A DNA stretch of 64,000 bases, from contig CM057065.1 of NCBI GenBank assembly GCA_029945375.1, positions 1,612,001-1,676,000 on the forward strand, written 5' to 3'. The DNA comes from Agaricus subrufescens. Lineage: Eukaryota; Basidiomycota; Agaricomycetes; Agaricales; Agaricaceae. Below, one piece after another: positions 1-12,164 of the stretch. The translations under genes were made by a program, and so were the position numbers. The notes below the pieces were generated by a model. That model made no database searches, was not told where the DNA came from, and saw nothing but the letters and a program-made list of their open reading frames with translations. Every line of letters begins with the position of its first letter. Position 1 is the stretch's first letter.

Positions 1-3000
1 TAGAAGTACAATTTTTAAAAGTATGCATAGTCTGGACTTGCGACCTCCATCACGGTCTCTCGGTCTGTACAATCCTCCGAGCATCCCCGATGGATGTTCA
101 AGCTTCGCAATGAGGACCGAACACAAGCTCGTACCTACATCATACATGACGGGTAAGTCTACCTATTACCAGCTATACTGTGCGTGGGCTCTGGCAGCGT
201 AGTTCGTGCAAACGTCAATAAGGAACTAAGGCTACTCGCTATCTGTAAGTTCAAACTCTCCTCGAATATTGGGTGGCCGGGATGATTCATGTTCTCTTAG
301 ATTCCAACAATAAATAGCTTATCAATCGTGTCCCTCGATCGTTCAGCTTCTTTCCCACTATTCCAAAACGGGCGTAGATAGCACCAATGGATTTTAGGCA
401 CAGCTGACCGCGGCTGTAATTTTCTACATACTATGATTCAACCGGAACCAATAGTTTAAGCAGAAATTTCATTCCTCCTGCAGGTACTAGCCTAAAAAAG
501 TCGCCATTGGAGCTTGGAGAGTGGGTTATGAACGAACAAAATGGTCGAGCACACATCATTAGGGACATTGCGCAGCCTCCGAAGAAAACGAGGCCATCGA
601 CCACGGGTGTGATTAAATTCACGCGACTACCATCCACCTTCTGACCGGCTAGCATTTCACCATAACGTTCCAGGTTTAGTCCACTCACCCTTTTAGCTTT
701 GTTCATGCACCAGGAACATGGCCAGGTGCACCCTGTATTAGAAGCAGTGGCGCAAGAGTCCCTTAGGAAATTCAATTTCCCTCTGTACATGACAGAAGAA
801 TGGCCTCGTCAGAGGACATCGGGGAGCTAAAGAGATTATTTTGACCGAAGTCGATTTTCAAGTTGATCGGATGGAGCTTATCACAGGAGTACTCTAAGCT
901 TTTCGAAAGAGCCTAGAAATAATGTATGGTTCATTCCTTTCCTATCTTATCTTTCATGTACTCGATAAGCAGCTAAATGTGCTTGTTCTTAACTCATGAC
1001 TCGTTTAATACTGCTGTATTGTATATATCCAGCTACATATGAAGTAGACCGCAGCTTTTCATTGGAGTGGAAGATAGTTCTATCGAAGGGGTGTGCTAGG
1101 TGTCATATTTTCGGCACAACATGGATGGCGTGACTATTCTTGTAAGAAGTGTAGTTTATGTGTCAACAGAGGGTAGATTAAATTCTGCCAAGAAGCCAAC
1201 GGCACTACACTGGTAGGGCATGTATCCTAATTCAGTCCAACTCTGTTAGCACAGCCTCCCGGAGAATCTGGCTTACTAATGAATACATCGTGATCAACTC
1301 GACGGGTCAGCCTTAAGACCACCCGCGCTTGGAGCGTGTTATACAAGCTTAGGCCTGCGGGTATGAATGTGCGCTTTGTCCGAGTTGCACTCATGGTGGA
1401 TTCGCCCCTTTCTGATGCTCCCAAGTGGAGCGGGTCTCTATTTGTCTTTCGACCCCAATAGAATCCCCCCAATGTCCTCAGCTTCTACGTGGAAGGAAGG
1501 CCTGGGAGTCGGAGGTTCGTTCAAACACAGGGAAAGTATAGGGGCTCGAATCTGAATCTTGGCCCATTCAAAGCGGGCCAGTATTTGCGCGCTTTAGCGA
1601 ATGCATCGCCTTTACAACCTTCAGACCCATCATACCTAAGCGCGAATTCATTGATTAGATCATCGTTGAAATGTACTCTGGTTCACACTGTGGCATATTC
1701 CGTGTCAGTGTGTTACATATATCCTGCGACGTCATCCTCTAAAAGTGAGAGCAATTTCGAAGTCCTTGATCGAAGACAGTGATGGATCATCTAGAAAAAA
1801 CAATCTCTTCAAAACTGATACCTCATCCAGGAAGGTTTGATCCACGGATCCGATATTCTAGTGAAAAGAATTCTGCTCGTTAATTCCAGTGATCTCCGAA
1901 GAACACACGACGTTGCATTATATCATAGCTGCCAAAAGGATCAAATATTACAGGGCACCGTTGATTGAAGGATGAACAGCACGTACTAAGTACATGAGGC
2001 GGCCCTACGTACCGAGGTCTGATATATGAGGAACGAGACAAAAATTACCCCCCGCTGTAAATTTCACTCGACTCGACTTCGCAGTTTATATATCACTCGG
2101 CTCTACACGATGCGAACTTTCAGGAACCATTATAATCAGTCAAAGAATCTGAGTACTCAAATTGCCGTAGAGACAGATGATCGGGCGCGAGAAAGTTTTC
2201 AGTCCCATCAATGAGACAAGGAGTGTTGCGTTTATATGGCAGACCTGATGAATATCATGTACAGCTTGAAGATAGAATATACCTATCAGAAGTCATGATG
2301 TCAGTTGGTGAAAAATTTGGGTTGTACTAACTTTAGTGGCCCCCATGATGTGTTACTGGAGACGACCTCGGACGATCTTCACCGCGGCTATAAGATTGTA
2401 TACTCCTTGATGTTGCCAACGTGTGATGATGGATAATTGTGGCCTACGTACTAGCGCCTTTCCGAGACCATGGGAACAATGAATTTCAGGTTGACGGCGA
2501 TAGACATCCTTTTGCCGAGGGTATCCTCCCTCAAGATCATGGGGTCGCTAAGCCTACCTTGCGTTCCTGGATAAACATCGGTTTTCCCTGACTAGGAGCT
2601 TGGGTTATGGGTACTGAACAAAACTGTGCTCGGGTTTCTACTGGCTTGAGGATCGTTGAACGCGGACGGACGAAACGACGCTTAGTAACTTTTCAACTTC
2701 CAACCTAGTCTAAGCCTCAATTTGGCATAGTATGCCGGAAACCAATTTCATAAGCTTCGAAATACAAAACTCCCTCGTATGTCGGAAGGTGTCAGAACGG
2801 CCGCAATATACCATTGTGTCGTGTCTTCACGAAGCTGGTGGCTATTCATGGTAAGGGCCCTTTGGGCGCTCGGAATAGGGAAATTCTTCCACCGTGCAGG
2901 GCTAAGTGGCAGAGAAAGCCGGCGTGTTTTGTTTATTCGCCGTCAGTTGATTCCTCGTGCGAGGATTATATTTAGACTTGATCTCGGATTTCTGTCCTGA

Positions 3001-6000
3001 AGATCAGTTTCGTGGACGAAGTATAATGAACGTGTGTTACTATACTGGCATACAGCGCAGGGTACCTTACCATTGTTATCGTTATCAACCAAGTCAGTAG
3101 CTGACTATAACAAACGATTATTTTTTTTTCATTTCAGATTCAAGTTATGCCTGGGGTAATGGGCGCTATCTCCTTTGAAAGGCTCTACACAAACAGAAAA
3201 CAAGATATCTACCATCAAACGTTTCGAGAAATTTTTGATTCCGAGGCTCGTGGACCTGCACTGGACCTGCATGTCCTAGGATTCTGATCATTATATGAGG
3301 TTACCAAAAGGTGATCCAATACATAATTTGAAAAATGTGCTCATGGTTCCTGACTTGGAATATTCGCCGGGTAACAAGCAATAGGTTAAATGGGGCTTGT
3401 CTCTGCTATAACGAGCTTACCCTTAGTTTTGAGGAGTAGCTGGCATAAACTTATATTAAAGCATTGTGGCGCCAATGTCCACTGGACGTGTAAAGGTAAA
3501 TATTATCAATTCAAACATAGTGTTCGTGATATTAAGCGTCCAGTAAGCGACAAATGATCAATAAGATTAAATATAATCTAACCTTTCGCCACCAGTTCGG
3601 AATGAGTAGCCGATAGATAACCTCTAGATATGATTATCTAACTTTCGCCCGCCTGAATGTATCGCATTACAACCAGCTAGGCGGAGCTCCTGTTGAGACG
3701 TGATCTGTCCGTCGGTGGTCAGGCAATCATCCACGTCAACGTGTGGATACGACTGTGTGGTCGGGAAGGGGCTAAGAACACGCATCCACGCCGCCAAACA
3801 CAGGCTAACGACGGATACTTCAGGGAACCTGTAGTTTAAACTTGGAATGAAGTCGGAAACAGTGAAGGCAGTCCGTGGGGTTAGGTAGAGAGACTTTCCA
3901 TCTTGCCTTGCCTTCGCAACGAGTTGACGCGTCGGCTGACATTCCGAACTTCAATGGTAAAAGAGCTTCTGTTTGGAACAAAGGTTGAAGCAGGCCCCGC
4001 CCATAAAGACGGCAAAGGCTTAATGAACGCTGCGAGTGGTTAGAATGGCAATGGCAGTTAGATTGATATCGGTACTATTGACGGTCATTATGTGGCCAAC
4101 GCGAATGAGCAAGAACAAGGCCTGGAAGAACATGTGAACGCCCGTGATTAATGAACGTGCTGGACGGGATATTTCGGACTTTGCCATCAATTAGAAGCTC
4201 ATTGAAGGAGTAGCGCGACTTGCCCGCATCAACGCCCTTGTCAACCTCGGCTATCGCGATTGTAGTACTTTTATCTGCGCGATAATTGGAAGAATGAAAG
4301 GGTCTTTGGATAGAAAGAATAGACTTGCTCTCATCAGCTCTCATGTGGAGGTTCGGAGGAGAGCTGAAAAGGCTAAAAGACAACTCCCTACCAAACAGGT
4401 GGATCGACGCCAGGACCGCGTACACACGAAGTGGTAAATTTGTACCTTTAAATATGGGGTAATTCCGTGTTGCTGGGGTCGGGGAGAGGTACACAAGAAA
4501 AGAAAATCCTAGAGTTGATGGAAGAGATGGTTTGGCAGCACGAGCCCATCGAGAAATCCTAGGATTTGATCCGGTAACGTCGTGAGATGATTAAATATCG
4601 CCAGCAGTTGCCTTGATTCCGAAACGTCTGAGTTACCACTTATTCAATTTGCGATCAACTCGAACACTGGTTGCATACCAACGTGCCTCAAAAATTTGGT
4701 GAATGAAAAGACTAACCGGAAAAGCAGACAGACGAGAGCGACCTCAGATGCCCATTACACCCCTGACTTGTATGTGACTCTGTTACAGCCGGAAGTCAGG
4801 CTATCCCGAGGTAAAGGCTAACAGTGGACCAAGCGGACCGTCGGAAAAAAACTACGACCGGCAATATGCTGTCAGTCGTTGAAACGAGTACCGGCGGAGG
4901 TGTAGGTCCAGTCTAGACCCTTCAATGTGTTTAACATCCCTAGCAATAGATCAAAATGAAAATTGAGATCTATGTCCTGCTTCAGGTTTATGGATGAAAA
5001 TCAATGATGCCTGATCTTTTCCTGAGGGTGCATAATCATGAGTCTGAAATTTCGAAAACTGATTAACTGAGCGTCGCAGGTTGTCGGACGTTGTCGCATT
5101 CTGGGAGGGATAAGACTTACCATCTGGCTCGGACCGGGATATCCGTTACAGGTACCTTGGTCCTAACAGATTGTTTTTACACCGCCATTATCGAAAAGAC
5201 AGATCCAACCAAGAACTCGACAAAAAAAACCTCGTCAGCAGTACTAGGATACATATCCCTTGCCAATCCCAGACAGATTCCGGTGATATAGCGACTTAGA
5301 GCGATCCGTTCACGGGAAACAGTCCCTATCCAGTCAGGAACTTCGAGTCTATTTAAAACCCGTTGCGATATTATGTATCCCGCAAGGAACAGAAAGTAAG
5401 ACTACTACGAATACAGCGCTCGCCGTTTTTGAAATTAACCATTCATACCAACCGATTGTATTAGGTAGCCATGTCGACAATGACAAATCATCGGGCCTCT
5501 TCATTGTAGACTTCGTCTGCGACGGGACTCGGTTATCATTCCGGGATGATGGACCCATGTATGGAGATCGTCGTTTTCCTCGGTCGCTTATGATTGGCGA
5601 CTTACAAGCCAGTGCTGTCTACAATTTTGATTCATACGGAGAGCCATCCATCTGTCTCCAAGCCCAGGAGACAGGTGTAAAATTTGACCTCGGTTTGGTT
5701 ACTCAAAAGGCATTGATTCTCTCTGCAGCTCGCAGTTTCGTTGGTGGCATGACAAGCTGCTTAGAGTGTACCACGACATGCTAGATGGCATGAATGAATG
5801 CCGACTCGGAGAAGATAAAGTTCGACGAAGCAGACTGTCCATTTCGTCGATTCGAAAATTTCAATCATCTATCCATATTCTCTATTCCCCGGATGGCTCA
5901 GGCTCTGGCCGCGGGCTAGTGTTTTGGGCCTGAGTCCGAAAATCGTGCACGGAATCACTTTTGGGGTTTTGGGGCGCTGTACATGTGCCCCAACTGAAAG

Positions 6001-7839
6001 GATTCACCAAGTAACGTTGTTCGATAAGATTAAGCTCAGGTTTCGAGTATCACCCCTTATAGGCCGCCTTGTGGTAGCTCTTAGCCCGAAGAAAAAGGAG
6101 CGTATCAAATCGCTATTTAATATCGGCTGCGCTGTGCAAAGAAGATTAACTATGGTGCCGATGGCACACTTTGCTATTGCATTAGAATGAATCCTGAAAT
6201 CTGAATCGTCATCCAAAAAGCGCAAGAAATTCCCTCAATTCAAACCCGAAACCTTGGGGGCACCGTACCTGTGGAATCCATACCGCTGGGATACCACTGT
6301 CGGCGTTTGATGTAAGATTGAGCAACTTTCCCAAAGTAAGCGCCTCCACAGGATACCCTGTCATCATGATTCGTGATGGACTTCTCAGCGGAAGATTCTC
6401 AATGTTATCTTTGCTTCAGGTGGAGAAACATATTATAGGTGTGGATCAATCAATCGTCGTTAAACCGGAACAAAAATGCACTGGATGAGCGTAACGTCAT
6501 ACATAGATCTTTAGCGCGTCATTTCTTATGCGCTGTAGAACCACTTCTTATTATCTACACAGTGGGGCTGTTATGATTTTGGAAATGTGAACGAATACTA
6601 AGTTTGGGTGGAGTGAGATCACCTAAGTTTGTTATCACTGCGCCTCCGCGAAACGCCTTCACACAGGGTGACACAGTGGAAATACAGTTTAGGCCACCCA
6701 CCTCCCTAAGCGACCTTTTCAGGTCGCCACAGTGTTGGATTTGGAACTGATTCGGGGCCATAGCTACGCCAATAACAACTCACTAACCATAGATTAAAAA
6801 CGCATGTCAGTGGAAAGTGTGTGCCGTAAATAGAAAAAGGGGGAGTGGATCGAGCCTCGTGGATCACAGAACAATGCTTAGCCGAGGGCTATGCTGATGC
6901 CAGAACTCAGCCGACGGATTCTTGTAACAAGAACCATCGCACCAGTACACCCCCTGAGTACGCATTGGAATAATGACAGATCTGCAGTCAGCATTTTTCC
7001 ATGCAAGGATTCTGAAGTTTCCACAGTCCCCGAAAGCCCACCTGGTATAAAGCGTTTCGACACAGCCTTACGGAACAAAATCCTTTCGAAATACCGGTAT
7101 TTTTCCCATCGGCTAGCTTAAATTGGGCCCGGGGGTTACAGCGTGGTCTATAGCATGAATTGATGAGAGTTTGTGATCGTAGATGTTGGACTTGGAACCC
7201 TTTTTTTTAATCAATAGGGTCGAACATGAAGAGAATTATGTTGTGGTGAATGGGAGGATCAATCCGGATTATACGGGCTTCTTTGTCTTTTTGGAAAGGA
7301 CGGTCCAGGTACATTAGAGTTCGGAAACGAGCGGTGCTAGTTCTTGCAGAAGGATATGATAAAAAGAGACTAGAAGCGCTTGGTATGACGCACTGGGGGT
7401 AGTGCTTAAGAGAACAAAGAGTTTACTTTGAGGATCTGGATTCCGTCACTGAGGTTAACAAGAAGTTCGTAAGAACGAATTAATATCGATACAGGCTTGC
7501 GCATGAGCAAAGGGTGGACGTGCCAGCGAAGCTAGCAGATATCTTAGTCTCGGAAGGACAAAGGAAAGATTAAAGCCCGGGGCGGACTAGGATCCAGGAA
7601 GTCTAAGGAGTGAGTTCCAACTTCCCGCCGGCGTACACGGTTGACAATCTTGAGTTTATGAAAGAGGGATAGTTTGGCGTAGGTATCGGCGATATTGAAT
7701 TATCTACCCGAGCTCGGTCGGAGTAATGTCCGAAGTAGGAAAGTTAAGTTCGGAATCGTTGGTTCCGTGACCACGTGCCATCATATTCAATCCCTGGACT
7801 CTTCTGCCAGCACAACTCAGCTTCAAACGATCGTGCGCA
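1..7839. other. Gene-free region with transposon debris
   Basis: No intact gene was found. Every open frame is short (139 codons at most), lacks recognisable domains and cannot be extended through plausible introns. One segment around 3.25-3.35 kb reads as a decayed Copia polyprotein and is listed separately. The rest looks like strongly mutated, possibly repeat-derived DNA. The boundary on the right is the start codon of the first credible gene. Short or lineage-specific genes or non-coding RNAs cannot be excluded by eye. Confidence 0.6.
3240..3480 (+). mobile_element. Decayed Ty1/Copia polyprotein fragment
   Basis: On the plus strand, about 3306-3366 reads LKNVLMVPDLEYSPGNK before a stop. 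This matches the LxNVLYVPDLxxNLLS block that precedes the integrase in Copia polyproteins (gag_pre-integrase). About 60 nt upstream, near 3280-3300, a broken DS..DHYM resembles the aspartic protease motif DSGAtxHM of the same elements, in the right order and spacing. Stops and frameshifts interrupt everything else, and no LTRs, reverse transcriptase or RNase H could be recognised. It is an inactive relic. The call rests on two short motifs only. Confidence 0.45.
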
Positions 7840-8196
7840 ATGCTGGCCTCCAGATTCAAAAACATGTCACTCATAAGAAAAACGGTATATCACCTTTTGT
7901 CTGTCTTCTGCTACTCAACATGACTAATGTGATTTGAATCTCCTTTGTCAATTTTTTTAGATGGTACAGTTTACAGGCGCATTAGGTGTAGCTGGTGTTC
8001 TGTTCTACTTCGCTAAACGCGATGTGATGACGAAAAGAAGAGCAGAACTGGATGAATATCGAAGTAATCGTATGTTTTTTTTCCCCCCTTCTTTCTGAAA
8101 TCCCGTCTTCCGGTGGTGTGTCTGTGTTCTTCATTTTGACTTGTATTTCTTTTAGGGAATAGACAGACACCTGTACCTGAGAACACGAAATCCTAA
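7840..8196 (+). CDS. Small single-pass membrane protein, unknown function
   Basis: Three exons (7840-7884, 7961-8069, 8156-8196) give a 64-residue protein. The first intron carries a good branch point (gactaat) and ends just before an internal ATG, so an ATG-to-stop search misses exon 1. The N-terminus (MLASRFKNMSLIRKT) is basic and free of acidic residues, as in mitochondrial presequences. It is followed by one hydrophobic segment (about residues 18-33, FTGALGVAGVLFYFAK) and a basic patch DVMTKRRAELDEYR. The tail is short and polar. This layout suggests a small inner-membrane protein, but I do not recognise a family. The next gene downstream has the same architecture (hydrophobic segment, then KRRxER), so the two may be related. 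Splice sites are canonical and phases agree. Confidence 0.6.
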
Positions 8197-8694
8197 AAAA
8201 AATATTCAACCGGGTCGTTTGCCTACTTCACATTCAAAAGTTCTCTCAAACCCTGCGGAAGCAGAATCGCTTCTTCGACTGGTCTAGGCCCGGTCACAAT
8301 ACAGATGCCCTCAGATATTTATACGCCAATGAATGTTATTCATCACTTCGAGAATAGGAGAAAATAATAGTTGGTTCGTCACGGGGTCAGTCGAAGCCCT
8401 CCCCCGCACTATCCCACCCAATGTATTTCATGATTTACAGTCGAATAACAGGGCTTTTAAATTTAACAAAACCTTCGAACTTCAATATACACGCACTCTA
8501 ACACCCCTCCACGCACACTTATGTAACGCGAATCCCACATATCTCAACCATACACCGTTTTGTCTCATCCAACTCCTCGATCTGAAACATATCCCTTCTG
8601 TTCTCCAATACCACATCTCCAAACCGTTTTCTCTATCTACGAAATCAGAGCGATTTCATAGCGCCGCAAAGAGAAACAAAGGTTTTCTTTCACT
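8197..8694. other. Spacer between the two small membrane-protein genes
   Basis: About 500 bp with no recognised gene. The 158-codon open frame that crosses it has no domain and overlaps exon 1 of the following gene in another frame, so it is taken as chance. The region probably holds the 3' end of one gene and the promoter of the next. Confidence 0.5.
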
Positions 8695-9311
8695 ATGTGG
8701 ACAGAGCGTTTTACGCCGAAAGGTGAACTCAGACCTCCACCTCCTGGTGTTGGAAGGGTATGTCTACTCCAGCCTTTTCAAATCGCCCACGTATTCTTGT
8801 TGTCTCTGATAAATGAACAAAATTGTAGATGATAATCACTGGAGGCGCTGGTGTTTTGGCTCTACTGGGCGGGACTTATCTCAGTATGGTTTATAGTAAG
8901 CGTAGACAAGAGCGAATGGGTACCAACCCAATCTGTACGTCATCTCATCCTCACCCTCCTTTTCCATCCATCTGCTCACCTATATGCGTTTTTCTTTAAT
9001 CGATAGACGAACAAGTCCTCGCACACGTCGGTACCAAGCCCGTATCACCATCTCTCAATGAACAGGATATACCTTCGTTGCCCACGCGATCTTCCCAACT
9101 TCGTTCTTCACGAACTTACAAACCTCCGGCTCAAGAACATGATGCTCAACACGACTCAATCGAAGCACGTAAAGTGAGGTCGAATGGTAACGATTTTGAT
9201 CAATCTAGACGTCAACAACCTGCTCCTCAACGCGAGAAGACTGATGGGAGTGGTACGTTGGTGTCGCAATCGACGTCAGAATATATGAAAGGGTTTGGAA
9301 AGGGCAAATAA
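8695..9311 (+). CDS. Small single-pass membrane protein with polar tail, unknown function
   Basis: Exons 8695-8757, 8829-8934 and 9007-9311 encode 157 residues. Exon 1 gives MWTERFTPKGELRPPPPGVGR. The phase-0 first intron (gtatgt...ttgtag) again ends immediately before an internal ATG. A hydrophobic segment follows (IITGGAGVLALLGGTYLSMV, about residues 23-42), then YSKRRQERMGTN. The last two-thirds are polar and low complexity (many Q, S, R), with no motif seen. The layout of Pro-rich N-terminus, glycine-rich membrane segment and KRRxER cluster resembles the gene just upstream, which may be a distant tandem paralogue. No family was recognised. A mitochondrial or ER membrane location is inference. 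Confidence 0.6.
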
Positions 9312-11007
9312 GCGAATTTTTTGGTTGGAGGGCGCTGGAGCTTTTAGGGTTTTTTTGTTTCTTCTTTTTTTGTGTATGTTGTATGCGTATGAGTGGTATA
9401 ACACAATCCAGCGTTACTGTGGGTCAGGTGAACGGTGTGCACGCTTTCCGCGTTGCTTGTCTCCAACAACTTTTATTGGCACTGGTACATAGTGGTTGTT
9501 GCCAATAATATGAAGCAAAGAAATGATAAATTGTTATAACAACGGCTATTTTGTGTTGCTTTTCTAGGAGGTTGGAGGGAGTTGAGATAATTTGAGGGGG
9601 AGTTCCTCAGCGGAAATCTGGGAGCGTTCCCCCCCTATCTCACTCGCTATGCATGTAGGGTAGAGGTGGCTCCCCGCTCCCAGTCCCTCAGGTGAAGCCC
9701 ATCTTTGAGTCCGCTCCCTTCTACAATGCACACTCCCCGCCTTTCCCGACCTCAATCCTTCTGACATAGGGTTTCTCGGATTCACTTCCGGTCATCAAAA
9801 GAATTTCCTTATTTTTGCTACTGGATCTGTTTATTTGTATACTCTCTCTCGGTGTGTACTGCGGACTGTGCTAGAGCGTCGCGTAATAAGTTTGGATTAT
9901 TTTTCAGAAAAGAAAAAAAAAGAGAAAAAGAAAAAAGGACAAAAAAGGATAAATTGATGAAGACGCGAGGCGTGTTATCCTTCCTATCTTTGAGGTGCTC
10001 CCTCGCGCGATGAGATAGATAAAGTTAGATAACGTGAAAAGCTCAAGCTATGACAGGTTTCAGCAGATAGAGAGGGGAATGATGTGAGACAGTGGGAAGC
10101 CGAGGGGCAATAAGTATGAAAGAAAGTGGCGTAGGGGGGCGAGCCACTAGCGGAGTAAGAGTAGGAGGGGGGAAGAGAAGAGACGGCTCTTGCTCGCATC
10201 CTGAGGTTTCTCGCTGGCACTTGGAAGGGTTTTTGCTATTCTGACAGCCGTTGTGGTACTCTACCTAAGCATAGAATGATCACCGTCCACACGAAGTTCA
10301 GGGTAAACGGTAATTTACCGGGGAAGCAGTCTTAAGGGTTTGACGTGCCAGTGACCTGATTGAGATCAAGAAAAGACATTGCTATGCTCTTCTCATTCTA
10401 TAGTTGTCCAGGAAGGTAGGAGTACGGGTGAAGATGTAGCCATAATAGCTTGAACGCGTTTTCGGACATCGTTCGGGTTATTTCCCGATTCTGTTGAGGC
10501 TTTGTTTAGGTATACACATGTGCTGCTCCAGGGTGCCTATCCCGAACGCACGCAGAGTCACTCTGAGTAATTCTTAGTACCATGAGAAACGCGGAACGCT
10601 TCTTACTGAGTGTGATTTTACCAGCCATTGATGTTGCGAAAGTTGGTCTGAAGTCATGGAGGAAAGAATACCCGTTCCAGACATTAAGTGTTTCAGGGAA
10701 TGAAGGAGACTGGGGAGGGAGAGGGTTGTTGAGTGTACATCATCAACCCGAGCAGACCGCAGATTAGTTTGGACATGAACGAATCGGGAGGCAGAATGCT
10801 CGCGACATGGAAAGGATACTAGAAATCCAAGCGAGACACGACTTGGTTTACTCAATAGTGATATGGGCGCCGTCGACGACTCTATGACTGAGATTAAGAT
10901 CATCTTTCTGCAAGGATGGCGATGTGAGTGAGAGATCATGAAACAACGCATGTCCATTGACAAGAAATTGCTAATGATTACACGAAAATTACGTTTCAAC
11001 TACGTAC
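9312..11007. other. Gene-free 1.7 kb interval
   Basis: No gene was identified. There is a purine-rich tract (A/G) near 9905-9945 and several short open frames of poor quality on both strands, the longest being 141 codons antisense at 10574-10999. That frame lies immediately 3' of the replication factor A subunit 3 gene and has no recognisable domain. The right part must contain that gene's 3' UTR. Confidence 0.5.
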
Positions 11008-11500
11008 TCACGACGAGGAAAGACCAAAGATCCTTTCAAAACGCGGGTTGAACATCATTTCGATCGTGTCGTTGGTTAATTTGAGATCTGAAGAACGCGA
11101 GGTTTGAGTAATTCGTATGTGTGACGGTTGGAGCTTACCGAGATTGTTTCCCATATTGATGCAGGCCATCATTTTGAGAGTAGACGGGTCTGATACGGTG
11201 CCGATTATTTCACAGTAGGTGTCTTGGGCCGAGTCGCTCCCCTAGGGACGCGTCTAGATCGGGGCGTTGGAAGGCGGGGGGAGGACACGCACAGTAACAG
11301 GGACGACGGTGACATGGCCGCCGTCGCTTGCCTCGACAATGATATTCTGGCCGCTGAGCTGGAGCGGGGGTGGGTGAGAGAGGCGGGCGAGCAGGGGAGG
11401 CGACGCGTACGGAAAGGATTTTGCAGGGCAGGCGGACGGGTCTGCCGACGAAGCTGGCGAGCCGGGCGGAATTGACGCGTGGGGAGATGTTTTCTGCCAT
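11008..11500 (-). CDS. RFA3: Replication protein A subunit 3 (RPA14-like)
   Basis: The smallest subunit of the heterotrimeric single-stranded-DNA binding complex RPA, acting in nuclear replication, repair and recombination. Four exons on the minus strand (11411-11500, 11293-11358, 11139-11241, 11008-11087) encode 112 residues, the usual size of the family. The single OB fold is visible as SPRVNSARLASFVGRPVRL at the start, then NIIVEASDGGHVTV, then DTYCEIIGTV, and finally LKMMACINMGNNLG and DTIEMMFNP, the conserved C-terminal half of Rfa3/RPA14. The intron between exons 2 and 3 is about 51 nt; its exact borders are the least certain part. The gene is divergent from the SDHAF2 homologue, with only 59 bp between start codons. 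Confidence 0.88.
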
Positions 11501-11559
11501 GGGTGGGTGGAGGAGGAGAGGGGGCCACGTGACGGGACCACTGTTCGCTGCTCACCGAC
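11501..11559. promoter_or_regulatory. Compact bidirectional promoter, RFA3 / SDHAF2
   Basis: Only 59 bp separate the start codons of two divergent conserved genes. The segment and its edges are GC-rich and contain a cacgtg E-box-like palindrome near 11525. No TATA box is visible. Transcription start sites must therefore lie very close to, or inside, the opposite gene's 5' end. That the promoter is shared is inferred from spacing. Confidence 0.5.
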
Positions 11560-12064
11560 ATGCTCCGCGTGCGCGTACAGGCCATTCAGTGCTGGCGAAG
11601 ACACTGGTCGGCTACGGCTCGCCAGAGGAAAGATCCGTGGCCGTTACCTCACACGCCAGAACACATCGCATACACGGCTACGGCAGCAGACACATTGCCA
11701 CCGACGCCACTGCCCCGCCCAAATGAAACAGTCGAGACTCTGCGCGCGCGGCTGGTCTACCAGTCGCGGAAACGCGGGACGCTGGAGTCTGACCTGCTTC
11801 TGAGCACGTTTGCGAGGGACAACCTGAAATCAATGGGCGAGGCCGAGCTGAGGGAGTACGACAAGGTGCGTGTGTGTGCGAGTGTTTGCGGGCGAGCTGA
11901 CCGTCGGGGCGCAGCTGCTGGACGAGGCGGACTGGGACCTCTACTACTGGAGCACGGGGGAGCGCACGCCGCCTGCGCGGTGGGCGGCGTCGGGGATGCT
12001 GGCGCGGCTGCAGGCGCACGCGCGCAACGAGGGCCGGGTGGTGCGGCGGATGCCTGCGTTGTAG
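11560..12064 (+). CDS. SDHAF2: Succinate dehydrogenase assembly factor 2
   Basis: Mitochondrial matrix protein needed for covalent attachment of FAD to the SDHA flavoprotein of complex II (yeast Sdh5/Emi5). Two exons (11560-11865 and 11915-12064) give 151 residues. The N-terminus is rich in R and free of acidic residues ([15 protein letters not shown]), fitting a presequence. The diagnostic block [20 protein letters not shown] follows, then a helical region ending ELREYDK at the splice site, and [16 protein letters not shown] after it, all conserved in this family. The start is the first ATG of the open frame; a shorter product or an extra 5' intron is possible because gtgcgcgtacag lies close behind the ATG. 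DHH1 begins 100 bp downstream on the same strand. Confidence 0.88.
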
Positions 12065-12164
12065 ACTCGTAGACAGGCCAATACAATGCTCTGACCGTGG
12101 GAAGCCTGCCTGGCGGGCGCTTTTTCTGATTTTCGCCCTCTGCACCCGCCCACCAGCCTCTGCC

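Noticed and set aside
431..790. 119-codon minus-strand frame with several Cys residues
   Set aside because: Lies in the degraded left region, no signal peptide or regular cysteine spacing, and no neighbouring exons that fit.
4075..4494. 139-codon minus-strand frame, longest in the first 7.8 kb
   Set aside because: Composition looks random and no motif or splice extension was found. Length is within chance for a region of this size.
8333..8809. 158-codon plus-strand frame
   Set aside because: It overlaps exon 1 and the first intron of the small membrane-protein gene in a different frame and has no recognisable feature.
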